Part shown: in pieces, positions 23,647-35,500 of the stretch
Layout of the letters: each line of letters starts with the position of its first letter
How positions within the stretch are numbered: position 1 is the first letter of the stretch
Origin: Zea mays
Taxonomy: Eukaryota > Streptophyta > Magnoliopsida > Poales > Poaceae
DNA length: 64,000 bases
Direction of reading: 5' to 3'
NCBI RefSeq assembly: GCF_902167145.1
Contig: NC_050097.1
Coordinates: 113,245,982-113,309,981 of the forward strand
The notes under the pieces: model-generated
Databases searched by the model: none
Told to the model about the DNA's origin: nothing
What the model saw: the letters and a program-made list of their open reading frames with translations, nothing else
Position numbers and translations under genes: made by a program

Positions 23647-24460
23647 GGCTGGCTCCAACAAGACACTCTAAAGGGTCATGTACTCTAAATTTAGAGGACG
23701 AGGACATACTCTACCCCCTCCAGCAACGTCCTCTAAACGGTCCTCTAAATTTAGAGAACATTGCTGGATCCTCTATATGTAGAGTTTCTCTAAACGGTTC
23801 TCTATCTATTTGAATACTTTAAACAACCGGTTTAATAAAACTAAAATATGTAAAATACATTTGAGAGTATGACAAATACGTATGTACAAAAATTAAAAAA
23901 TTAAAAATGTTTTTAATATAGGTATTTACTAGGGATGTTCCTAAAACATCCGAATTGTATCACAAATCTAATATTTTAGCATAGATATACATAGAATTTA
24001 AAGTTAATTTTCGGCAATGTTATTAAGAATATTATGAAGTATTTAAATAAATTTTTGTATAATTTTTTATGTACATTATTTTCTCCCTACAACAAAAAAG
24101 GTGAAAAAACATCCGAATCCGTATTCGAATAGACATCCGAATTTTATATGAATTATTTAAAAAGATATAGAATGAATTTAATGTTTATTTTTTGTGAAGA
24201 TTAATAGTCTTAATGCTAAAAACAAGTATATAAATTTACATAGCAAATTCTATATGTTAGTTATTCACAATCGAAGAAAGAAGACCAAAAAAATGACATC
24301 CGAATAAATATCCGGATCCATCCCTAGTATTTACATATAGAGGACGTGATTTAGAGGACGTTGTTGGAGAGAAAGTAGATATAGGAGATAGAATCTTTTA
24401 GAGAAGACTGTAAAGGACGGATATAGAGGATGTATATAAAGGACGTTGCTGGAGATAGTC
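23647..24460. mobile_element. PIF/Harbinger-like MITE (Tourist type)
   Basis: The left terminus GGCTGGCTCCAACAAG and the right terminus (reverse complement GACTATCTCCAGCAACG) form imperfect TIRs, flanked by TAA on both sides (23644-23646, 24461-24463). The interior has many TCTCTAAA/TTTAGAGGAC repeats and no ORF. It was split by the hAT-like element at 23930-24326. Confidence 0.65.
23930..24326. mobile_element. hAT-like MITE with 8-bp TSD
   Basis: Ends TAGGGATG and CATCCCTA are perfect short TIRs. Both flanks carry GTATTTAC (23922-23929 and 24327-24334), an 8-bp duplication as for hAT elements. The 397-bp interior is AT-rich with CATCCGAAT repeats near both ends and no coding potential. Confidence 0.8.
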
Positions 24461-27021
24461 TAAAGCTCCCTGATGCGACGCGTGCTGTACTGTTCCCCAT
24501 GCCCCCGACCTGCACCCCCAAAGCCGCCCCACCACTTGAAGACACGAGAACGAGTTGTTGTCTAGGAATTTGGGTACGATGAAATCAGCCAAGGGAAATG
24601 TGGGTTTTCTCTTAATGCGTCATAATCATATACTAATCATAGTCTTTTTAGATTTTTGAGTATCACAGTTAGATGCTCTCATATATCACATATTTTCTGC
24701 AGTTAAATTTCTAGGTCGTACGAATCATATGTAATATTTGTAAGTAAAACATGAATAGTTGCAACTACGTATTCATTAATTAATTAATTATTTGTTCATT
24801 CCAATAGTTAAAACAACTTTCTGATTAAAGCTAATTTATAGTTTTAATTTGTGTTTTTATAAATACCTATTAATATGATTACGTCGATTCAAATGTTTAT
24901 GAATTAATATTTGTTTCGTATAACCGTGACATTTATTTAGTGGTTCTCGCACATCGTGCGTGCTGATTCACATGTCATTCGCGCGATGTCGCACGTATTG
25001 TTTCGCGTGCTGTTTCGCACGTGGTGTCGTGCTGGTCCACACGTCGTTCGCACGCTAAGTCGTGTGTATCCGCGTGTCGTCCGTGCATCGCTTGTACGTG
25101 CCGTTCACGCATGTCGCGTGTGCTATTTCGTGCGCGTCGTTAGCGAGCGTCGCGCGTGCTGTCCGCACGCGTTGTCGCTCGACGTTCGCGCGTATCACGC
25201 ATTATCCGCACGTGAGATTAAACAGTTCGTTTATAATCACTCATGTCAGTTAATTAATTATTTACTTAATCATACATAATTAAAAATAGTAAATTAGTCA
25301 AAACTAAGTAGTTTTAATTTATATTTCATAAATAGCGATTAATATAGTTACGTCGAATTAAATATTCTAATTAATACTTGCTTAGTGTATACACGCTAAC
25401 CCCTCGATCGTAGTTTCGACTATCGCGGTTCTTTTCATCGCGTAACCGTAGAAGCGCTTTCTATTTTATATTGCTCGCTTTTTATAATATTTTATCTTTT
25501 ATGGTGTAATGTTCTTATGCAAGTATATGTTTGCTTGTGTCTGTTTGTATTCGTTGCGCGTCGCGAATAGACTGCGATCCATTTTCGAGCTTCAAAGAAT
25601 TGACAGTCAAGCTTTGGCGACCAAGAGATCGAACTCTTCGAGTTCTACGAGGCTGAAGATCCCGAGCATCTGTTTGGTGAAGGCAAGTGTCCTCTGACCC
25701 ATTATGTCCTATCTACTTATAATTCACTGTCCCGCATTACTTAATTGAAACATAAGGATTGACTAGCTTTCTATTTACCTTGTCCTTGATTACCTTTTGG
25801 GTTACTATGGTTAGCTACATGCTAGTGTTTTACTTTAATCAATGAACATGATGAGATACAATGATGATACTGTGATTTTATTCTGGATATGATGATATAC
25901 TTGTGGCATTTAAGGGGACTCGGGCTGTTTCCCGAGTACCTCTCTGTAAGGACCTGTTCGTTGAGAGACCACCCGGGATAACAGTGCAACCATGAGGGTG
26001 AAATGGGATGCCCTTAGCTAATTAATTAGAGGAACTAGAGGTGTAGTTGCTTCGCCGTCGTGCCGTCAATGGGGTCCAGGCACAGTGCTTGCTCTGTCGA
26101 GGCTGGGTGTCGAGGTTCTTTCGTTTTGCTTTTGTTAGTCACCCCCTTCGGGGAGAAGTACTGTGTTTATCAAACTGGAGAAACCTAATGGGCGGTTATG
26201 ACCTCTAGGGAATCTTTGTAAAAGCTACGTAGTGATACCCTGCCGGACCACCTAGGAAGTGATCAATGGGGAGTCATGATCCCCGGGCAAAACGGGAATC
26301 ACGGCTCATGGGTAAAGTGTGCGACCTCTGCAGAGGGTAATAAAACTGATATATCAGCCGTGCTCGCGGTTATGAGCGGCCAAGGGAGCTCCATTGATTA
26401 GAGATACTTTTGATCAGAGATGGTTGGTTTACCGGTGGTGATGAGGATGATGGTTTTGGTTATGACTATGGTAAGTGGTATTATTTCCGTTTGGAAAGGG
26501 TACACTGGGTTAATAACTGGGGTTAATGTTAAAACTTGGCTCTGTACTAGTAATAATTACCTGACCAACTAAAAGCAACTGCTTGACCCTAACCCCACAT
26601 AAAGCTAGTCCACTTCAGCCAAACGGGACATTTGCTGAGTACGTTGATGTGTACTCACCCTTGCTTTCACAAAACACCAGGTTGCCTTTGGTGCAATCTA
26701 TGCTCAGGTAAAGAAGAAGGTGTCGAGGCGGATCTCCAGGAGTTCCAGGACTTCAACGAGTTCGAGAATTAGGCTAGCGACCTCCCCCAGTCGGCTGCCT
26801 GTGGTGGGTTGTTTACGTTGGCTACGTTTCGATTCTGTGTACTTTGATTTATATTATGTAAATGGCTCTAGTCTGTAATATTATTACTTACTCTTTATTG
26901 TAATTCGAAGCATTGTGCTATGATGAGTCATTTATGTCATCGCTGTGTACGTGAATTACTGATCCTGGCACGTACATGGTTCGCATTCGGTTTACCTTCT
27001 AAAACCGGGTGTGACATCGAC

Positions 27022-27970
27022 CACCACTGCGGCCACTAATAGTGCCCGTGCAGGAACACTGCATGCCTGTAGGCGATGACGGCCATGTCCTCCTCCTCCC
27101 CCTCCCATGCGATGCGGCGGCGGATGACGGAGGGGTCAGGCGGCGGATGGGGGCTAGGCGGTGGGGCCGTGGCCGATGCCAAGCTCCTCCAATTGGGGAG
27201 GCGCTGATGGTGGGCGAGATTTGAAGCACTGGCGGTGAAGCAGCACATGGCATGTAGCGGCTAGGGCTCGATTTTGGTAGGATTTGGTACTGGGCGCTGA
27301 TGGCGGCTAGGATTGGATGCAAGGTGGGGCAATACAATCGAGGCGGGCCGCGCCTCCGCAAATTGAGCCGTCGCAGGAAGACGAACTATGTGACCACTAA
27401 TCTGCGCCGCGTAAAGAAGAAACGGGAGTCAAACTGGCAGCGCCGAGACAGTGTCGAGGGAGAGGAATCGAGACCATGGAACACAACACCAGCGAAACAC
27501 AGGGATGGTAGAAATGGTGGAAGAGAAAAAAGGTAGTGAATACGAAGGCGGCGACGCTGGGCGGAGGAAGGCGACTGATTGGGAGGGAAAAGAAAATACT
27601 CGCCTTGGTGCCATGGCCGCGGGAGCAGAGGGCGGCGGGGTTGCAGGACCTTCCCAAGGAGAGCGAAAATTTAGGTGGGCGCTTCCGCGGATCTCGCCGG
27701 TGTTTGCCTGCGCGAGATGGAGGTGGGTTCCGCAGATGGTGGCGGAGCAGAGGGGTAGGAGAGGAGGAAGGGCAGATCGGCGTGGGGAGGAGGGTGGGGA
27801 TCCTCGGGAACCTTCCAGATCGAGGCGGGGCATGACTTGCGGCCGTGATTGGAGGTCAGGATTGCCAGCGTCCGCGGATCTCGCCGGTGCTGGAGGCAAT
27901 GCAGAGATCACGTAGGATGGCAGAACCGTGCACCACCCACGGTGTGTGGACGCCTACACTAATGTCTTAA
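27022..27970 (-). other. GC-rich 5' part of the Helitron
   Basis: Between the Helitron 5' end and the solo LTR lies GC-rich DNA with overlapping open frames on both strands, the longest 160 codons on the minus strand (27911-27429, P/S/R-rich). Composition resembles a grass first exon or 5' UTR captured from a gene. No domain is recognised. The piece CACCGGCGAGATCCGCGGA occurs twice (near 27680 and 27870). Confidence 0.4.
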
Positions 27971-27997
27971 GGAGTAGTAGAGATATATCACTAATTC

Positions 27998-28262
27998 ATA
28001 CTTAATAAGTAAGCTAGCACAATCTTGATGCTTATTAGGTCCATTTTAGCCTAGCAGAAGAGTGAAATTGGAAAAAAATAAAAACAAAAAAGCCCACGTA
28101 CAGCCCAACACACTAACCTAACCAGCTGCCTCTCATACTTAATAGCACAATCTTGATGCTTATTAGGTCCATTTTAGCCTAGCAGAAGAGTGAAACTGGA
28201 AAAAAATAAAAACAAAAAAGCCCACGTACAGCCCAACACACTAACCTAACCAGCTGCCTCTC
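27998..28262. repeat. tandem duplication upstream of TAD3 (137 + 128 bp)
   Basis: Copy 1 (27998-28134) and copy 2 (28135-28262) both start ATACTTAATA and end CAGCTGCCTCTC. They differ by about nine extra bases near the start of copy 1 and one substitution. They begin 14 bp from the Helitron 5' end and lie upstream of the TAD3 coding start. Confidence 0.9.
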
Positions 28263-29511
28263 CTAAGCTATCCGCCGTCGCCGTCGCCGTCGCCGTCGCT
28301 CTCCTCTCTCCTCCGAGCCGCTGCTCCCTCTCCCCTGCGCGCCGCCACTGTGGGCATCTACACCGCTGCCGCTCTCCTCTCTCCTCTGTGCCGCAGCTCT
28401 TCTCTCTCCCTCTCCCCTGCGCGCCGCCACTGCGGGCACCCTGCACGCCGCCACTGCGGGCACCCTGCACGCCGCCGCTGCGTGGCCCTACACGCCACCG
28501 CTACGGGTGCCCTACGCGCCGCCGTCATTGCTCCAGCTCTTCTCTCCTCTGTTTCCCAGCCAATGCCGCCGCTCTAACTCCCCAAGGCATCGCCCCGACG
28601 ACGGCTCAACGACGCCCCGTCGACGCCTCGCGGACGCCCTGCGCCGCAGCGGGCGCTTTACGCTCCATGGCAAGGCGCGTTAGATGCCTCAGGTTCCACG
28701 CGCGCCTTAGCGCCTAAGCGACGCTAAGGTGGCGCTTCAAGGACGCCTTGATAAGCATGATCTTTAGTCTCTCAAACCAAACGGGGCCTAATGCTATTAC
28801 TTGTCTGACCATCCAGGTACCGGCATCTGGGCCAATTCGCCCCACTAGGAGGGAAACAAACTGCTGCACAACTTCCCGGGGACTGGATCTCCATTGGCCA
28901 CAGCACCCAGTGGCTCTGGTACTCCGTGTACGCAACGTAAGTGCTTCCCTTTCCATGATAACAAAGTAGATCGTGCTGCCACTACCAGTCTTCAGCCCCA
29001 TATTTGTGATTTGTCAGCACTAGCAAGTTCAGTATATTTGTGGTTTCAGTCAAATTCAAAGTACAATTTGAAGGCACTGCTATCTTTGATCTTAATCTTG
29101 TTTTTGTATGCCAAACAGTTCTTAGTTTCATTACCTTGACCTATAGAAGGCTGGTTCGCTGGGGTGGGGGTATCAAAGAACAAAATCAGACTCTAGGTCG
29201 TTATAAGTATATTGAAGTAGTTTTGAATCTATCCATTGGTCCACATATCCATCAGTTCAGGCAGGAAATCCCACAATGTTTTTGAGTCTAGCTGTTTGGT
29301 TCCTTGCCACATGCCAGATAGTTTAATTCATGACACTCATTTTCATGCTCCACAATGAGTTGGGCCAAATTCTCATGCATCCAAACGCAACATAGGACTT
29401 GTCAACTCATTGCCCACATTGCTACTATAACACTGCTTTGTTTACCTATCAAATCTTCCTGAGATTTATTTTTTGTTAACTTACAGCTGCTTCCATTAAG
29501 AATTGGTCATC
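28263..29511 (+). other. TAD3 upstream region / probable 5' UTR
   Basis: A CT- and CCG-rich stretch (28263-28580) such as is common at grass transcription starts is followed by mixed unique and repeat-like sequence. TTACAG at 29481-29486, shortly before the TAD3 ATG, could be the acceptor of a 5' UTR intron. The ORFs on both strands here look like composition artefacts. Confidence 0.4.
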
Positions 29512-32500
29512 ATGGCGTGGGAGCTCATTGAAGTTCCGGGCAACTTGAATCCCTCTCTCAAAGACTCTTCAGGTATTCCTTCAATTGCTTCCAAAGTTAT
29601 TTTTTTCCTGCTGTCATGGTTTTATTTTATTAATTGTCGTTTCTTTGCCTTGCCAGTTGATGTGGTGGCCGCCAAGATTGATCCCAAGTTAGCCAATACT
29701 CTCATTAGGTAAAGGACTTTTTTCCCTGTTCTTTTGATCTGAATTTGAAACATTTTTGTAATACTATTTGTTGCTTAGGAATTTTTACTTAAATTAAAAA
29801 GACTTGGGGACACTGTCTCTTAGTCTTATGATAATTTGGCTCAAACAATCGATGGTGGGATGTGCTTTCAGTTAAGTAATGGTGTCCAGGATACAGACCA
29901 ATATTTCATTTTGAATGGTATTAACCCTATGAGATAGTAACTAACTGTCATGTTTCTGTACTCCTTTCATTTTAGCCATGTATTCATGTTCCATCCACTT
30001 GGGATGACATCAATCCCAATGTTCATATTTATTTCTCTTTGAATAGGAAATCAAAGCTAAGTTCGATGATCTCATGGCCCATGTTTGTTATCTGAAAGTG
30101 GTGGTTGTATATAATTGTCATGGTGGTCTTTTTTGTCTTTTGTTTTTTTATGATGCAAACATGTTACATCTCTCTCTTTTGTAAGTTGTGCACATTTTTC
30201 TTGGTCATTGTTTGACCCAAAATTGACCAGTTTGTCTGATAACATTCCAAGTGCTGTTTTGTTGTGTTCTCTGCTTTCAGGCAGTTAAGCCAGGTGTGCC
30301 CTTTGGAGAATCTGAGGCATGTAAAGCGTGTACGTCGACGTACTGAATGTGGTGGTATATGCACATTTATCTTGTTCTTTTTTTTTTGCCCTCTGAGAGC
30401 ACTACTCTTGGAAGACATGCCATCACTGCCTAAAAGTACACGTTAATAAGACTTGCCATAGCTGGAGAAATGTTCCCCAACATATTGATACATAAAAACA
30501 ATTGATTTTGCAGTGGAAAATAACCTTTTGGTTAAAATTTACTTTTGCATGATTATCAGTAGACTTTTCACTAGAATTCAGGCCGAGCTTTTTTTGGAGC
30601 TGCTGGATGTTTTTATTTATTTATATTGTAAATGTTTGTGTTGAAGTGTATAAGTGGATTGGCTACCTTCTCCCATCAGCTTAAGCTTTTGGGTTGAACT
30701 GGTTAGTGCGTCCATTCTAACATGGTATCAGAGCCAGAGGTCTCGAGTTCGAATCCTGGCAGAGGCTTTATTTGTGCCTCCACCCATTTATTTCCACGTT
30801 TGCGCCTTTCTCTCTGGCTGCACGTGAGTGGGGGTGTTGAAGTGTATAAGTGAATTGACTACCTTCTCCCATCAGCTTAAGCTTTTGGGTTGAACTGGTT
30901 AGTGCGTCCATTCTAACAGTTTGCACATTCAAAATTAATTATTTTGTTGTTTTATTCTAAGGCGCTGTCTGTTGGAACTTGCTCTCAATCGCAAGGGGGC
31001 CAACAAGGGTGAACAGTGGTGACAACAGGGTTACGTGCTAGGAGGCAATAGCTCTGTTAATCTGCCCTCCCACGGGCACTGTGCAGGGGTATTTATAGGT
31101 ACCTGAGCGCCCAGCGCCTTGTGCTAAGTACGCATGTGCCCTCAGCTACCTAGGTTATCCCCAGAATATTCCCATAAAGTGGGGTTACAGACTGTAATTA
31201 CAGGGATGCCTTTACAGATCTGGCCCGTAACTCGCAGCGGCCACGCAGGGCCTGTTACAATGGGCCGGAACGCACGTGGGCCTCTGAGCTGGACGAGGCC
31301 GCACTGTGGGATGACTTCGTCGCCGGTCTTCGTCTGGTGCCGATCAAGCGAAGGGTGTCCCCGCCTGTTCTGTCCCTGTCTGACCAGCGGTTATCAGCGA
31401 AGACTTCGAGCGAGGGGTGGCGCCTTTGCCTTCGCCCCAACATTTGCCCTCCGAGGGACCAGTTCAACAAAGTCACCTGGTGCCGAAGACGTCGCTAGAT
31501 GGCGGAGACGCTGCCCTCGCTCGAAGTGGTTCCGCGGGGGTTTTTGATGTGACCGTTGATAGACGGCGTACTGTTGGATTGCGGGTTTCCCGAAGCGCCG
31601 CGCCCTGTCGGATTGCGGGTTTCTCGAAGAGCCGCGCCCTGCCTATAAAAGGGGGCGGGGGTCGGCGCTTTTTGAACTTCGCCTTCCGCGCTCCGTGAAA
31701 AACCCTAGCCGCCCGCCGTCTTGCTGCTCGTCTGCCCGCCGTGCTCTTGTTCGCCGGAGATCTGGCTCGAGTGAAGCAGACCGCCCGCCGCCGCTGACGG
31801 TACGTAGCGATGCCGTCCTCTTCTTCTTCCGCTGCCGCTACGCCGCCGGCCGCCGCCTCGTCTGAGGAGACGCTGAGTAGTTTGATGGCGGAAGAGTTGC
31901 GCGCCGGCGATTCTGTTGATTTTGGCGTGTCGCGGATGACGTCAGCCCGCGTTGAAGATATGCAGCGGTTGGGTTACTTTGGCGGCGGAGTTGCTCGTGC
32001 TCCGGGGACGGAGGAAGTCCCCGAGCCGGAGGGTGAGTTGGTCGTTTTCGAGGCGTTCTTCGCCGCCGGTCTCCGCTTGCCTGCGCACCGGTTTGTTGGC
32101 GAAGTCCTGCGTAGGTTCAACGTTCAAATACATCAGCTGACACCGAATGCCGTGGTGGCGCTGTCGAAGTATGTCTGGGCGACGACTTCGTACGGCGGAC
32201 AGCCATCGGTTGAAGTTTTTGCGAAGTATTATTGTTTGCACTGGCAGAAGAGGATGATTGGGGACGAAGTTGCTCAGTTTGGGTCATGCACATTCACGCC
32301 GAAGACCGGCAAGACCACAATGCAAGTAGTGGAGTTGGTTCCATGCGCCCGCAACAAGTGGGGCAACTGGAATGAATTTTGGTTTTACGTTGCTGAGGGT
32401 ACCGTCGAAGGCCATGAGGGACTCCCCGTGTCCGAGATGTGCTCTCATTATTACTCAGCGTATCCGCCCTTTGAAGTGGCAGAGGAGGATGCGGACGAAG

Positions 32501-35500
32501 GGGCCCTTCGGTGCGCCGCCGGTCAGAGCAGTGGGCGCGATTTAGTTGAAGAGTTCGTGGCGTACGGGGTGTGGCCCTTGGCGCATGGCTGGGCGTTGGG
32601 CGAAGTGTGCCCTCGCCAGATGCCTTTTCACGGAGGAAGGGTGGTGCGAAGTCCTGCCTTCGCACTGAATCTGCGAAACCGCGACCCGGCCGCCTTTGTG
32701 CGTGATGCGGAGGATGGGGCGGTGCGGCTCGTGGGACGTTACGTGCCGAGGACGGAAGGCCAGCGCAGCTTTGATATCCGCGGGTCAAATGACCGTTTGA
32801 ACAAGGTTTTCGAGTTAAATCAATTGCCGTACGACGGCTATCCTGGTCAAGACGACGCGGACCGCCGTGGAAAGAAGCCGGTGGTGGAGACTGGAGACGA
32901 CCCTGCGCCGGCGGCCGCCCCTTCCTCCAAAAAGAGAAAATTAGGTACTGCTATGGGAGGACTTGGGGTGTCTGATAGTTTTGCTAGAGAGTTGATGAGG
33001 ACGTGCGCGGCCCCGGGGGGAAGGATGTCTTCGCCCGAGCTCCGGGAGTCTTCGGCTCGGATGCTGAGGGTTATCGGGGGTTGCTGGCCTAGGAATGTTC
33101 CTATCCCCTGCGCGGCTGGCGAGGACTGTTTTACATCTCGCATGGTTCGTGAATGGAGAGTTTTTCCTTACGGGCGGAATATTGCTGCTGTTGTGTCGGC
33201 AGTGATGGACAAGGATCGCTAAGGGGCAGCGCAAAAACGCCAGGCGGCTGTGAGGCTTCATGAAGCTAGGCCGAAAAGGCAGCGGGGGACTGCGAAGGCT
33301 GCGGCCTCCGGCGGAGGCAAGCCGCCGCTGGCGGCGAAGTCGGGCGCCTCTGCATCTAGCAAGGCGCCGGAGGCTCCAAATCGACGAAGGTGGTGCCGCC
33401 GGTCAGCGGAGTGGCTGAGGTCGCGAAGGCGGCCCGAGCGTTGCCGTTGTCGGGCAAACGTGTTGCCGACTTCGGCACCGATATTAATGTGGACGACTAT
33501 CTTGGTGGTAAGTCGTTGGCTCGCGGTTGTCAGGGACGAGGCGGGCGCAGCGACCCGCCGGCTGAAGGAGGTGACGGAGGCGCTGAGTCAGGTCCGCTGA
33601 GCTATACTCTCCCTTTTTTTTTGGGCAACGGCCTTACGTGCGCTCTGCAGGTGGCTGACTTCGCCAGCCGTACTGCGTCGGGGGCCCTCACGGCAGCTGT
33701 GTCTGCCGAAGTCGAGAGACTTCGGACGCAACATGCTGACGCTGTCCGTGAAAAATCGGCCTCCGACAGCAAGTGCCGTAAACTGACGGACAAGGTGGCC
33801 GCACTGGAGAGGGAGAAGGCTGACCTCCGGCGCCAACTGGCGGAGGAGAGGAGGGAGGCCAACGAGGCCGTCGCCAAGGAGCAGGCTGCGCAGGCGGAGG
33901 CCAGACTGGCGCGGGCGGAAGGCAATCTTGCCAGGGAGCGCGCCGAACATCTGCAGCAGCGGCTCACCGCTCTGGAGAGCCGCGTGAAGGGGGCCGAGGC
34001 CGCGATGCGTGCGGAGGCCGAACGGACGCGCACACAGCTTATGGATACATATCGTGAGCTGGGTGGGCGGACCGGTGACTTCGAGGTGCCGGACCGAGAG
34101 CCCGGGCTTCGCTGTCTGGAATGGGTGCAGGAGGAGCTGTAGGAACTCCCCACTGTCGTGGGGGGGTTTATGTCGTACGCCTCCCTGGTCACCTGCGAGG
34201 GGGCGATGAACGCACTCTCCCGCGAAGGGTGCCGGCACTTCGAGGTCTTCGACCAGGCAGATGAAGATTTTGAGCGAGATGTCTATAAGGTCGAAGACCC
34301 CGTAGTGAAGGAATCCGCCGGGGCCCTCTATGACCGGATGTGGGGTCCGCACGGTCGTGAGGTGGTCAGGGAGCGGGCCGAGACTGCGAGGGCTCAGGTA
34401 ACGTTGTCGTTTGTTTGGCGTTTGCTGGATGTGGGCTGTGCGTGTGTTTGCTGAATTTTGTGTGTTTTGTCTTAGGCGGCGCGTGGCGAGCGGGTGGACG
34501 ACTTCGGGGCGTTGAACAGCGCGCTGCCTGACCCGGAGCCGACCCCTGCGGAGGCCGTGTCTGGGGTCGCCCTGGAGCCAACCCCGGAGACCGCGGAAGG
34601 CGCACCGGATGCCCCCACATCTGCTGCGGCCGGCGAAGACCTGCCCCCGAAGGTGGCCGAAGGCGCACCTGATGCCCCCGCAGCTGCTGTGCCGAGTGCT
34701 GAAGATCCCGCGGCGGTGGCGGCGGAAACCACGGCGGAAGCAGCGGCGGAGCCAACGGCGGAGGCTCCCGCAGCGTCAGGGCCTTCGCAGGTGGCGTAGT
34801 GGGTGTATAGGGTTGGGGAATTTTGGATAAGTTGCTGAATTTTGGTTGCTGCGCAGGTTCAAGATTTTGGGCCTGCGCACGCAACCGCTACTACTGAATT
34901 TTTGGCGGCTTCGACCGCGGAAGGTGGTAATGAATATGGTGGATCTGCATCTGAGTTTTTTGATTTTACTGACTCTGGGAGCTCGGTTGAGTGGACTGAG
35001 GAGTCGTCGGAGGAGGACTTGGACTATTTTGCGGCCTTGGACGTGGCTGCGGCGGAGGCTTCGCCACACGCCGCGGACGCGCAAGATGTGCCAGGTCCTA
35101 GCACCGGGCGCCGACGACGAAGGGCGGTTGCAAAGCGTAGGGTTAGTACGGAGGAAGGGGCTCAGCTTCGTGTGAGTAGGGCTGGTCGGCAGGAACTGTT
35201 GTCTTTGCCGGCCGCCGCGAGTACAGGGGAAGGGGAACTGCGAAGTCTTTTTGCGGGTGAGGAGCTTAATATAATGTTATTTAATTATAGGGAGATGGGA
35301 ATTATTCCTAAGGTTGAGCCGATGTAGAGTGTGGCGCCCTCGCTTGTATATGTGTAAAGGCTTGTACGATGAAGTTGTGTGCCCTCGCTTGCCTGTGCCT
35401 CGCTTGCTTGTACGATGAAGGTTGAGCCGTTGTGTACTTTGTCTGGTATGTTTTGTTATGCTGTGCTGGTGTGATTATAGTCGGTCTTGGCGCGAACGGT

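Larger units (their letters stand above)
22605..27016 (+). repeat. solo LTR of a Tekay-like chromovirus (4412 bp) with 5-bp TSD
   Basis: Starts TGTAACACCCTGAATTTGG and ends CCGGGTGTGACA. It is flanked by TCGAC on both sides (22600-22604 and 27017-27021), a perfect target-site duplication. No PBS or coding region follows, so this is a solo LTR left by LTR-LTR recombination. It matches the LTR at 9042-12046 in both ends and in blocks near 25900-26990 (reverse-complement relation). It hosts two smaller nested elements. Confidence 0.9.
15491..27983 (-). mobile_element. non-autonomous Helitron carrying gene fragments
   Basis: On the minus strand the element starts TCTCTACTACTCCTT at 27983, fitting the published maize Helitron 5' consensus TCTMTACTAMYHHNW at every base. 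It ends CGCAACGCACGGGC...CTAG at 15491, fitting the maize 3' consensus. It sits between host A (15490) and T (27984), the AT target expected for Helitrons. Total 12.5 kb; removing the nested solo LTR plus one TSD leaves about 8.1 kb. No Rep/helicase coding was seen, so it is non-autonomous. Most recognisable exon-like pieces run on the minus strand, the usual orientation bias of captured fragments in maize Helitrons. Confidence 0.85.

Noticed and set aside
15491..27983. Autonomous Helitron
   Set aside because: No Rep or helicase motif could be found in any frame of the interior.
28246..28717. Arg/Ala/Gly-rich ORFs upstream of TAD3
   Set aside because: Simple CCG/CTC-rich sequence typical of a grass 5' region; no domains and both strands open.
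30723..30760. tRNA-Met-like sequence with B-box-like GGTCTCGAGTTCGAATCC
   Set aside because: It starts exactly at an LTR end and serves as the PBS region of the mini LTR element; no full cloverleaf is present.
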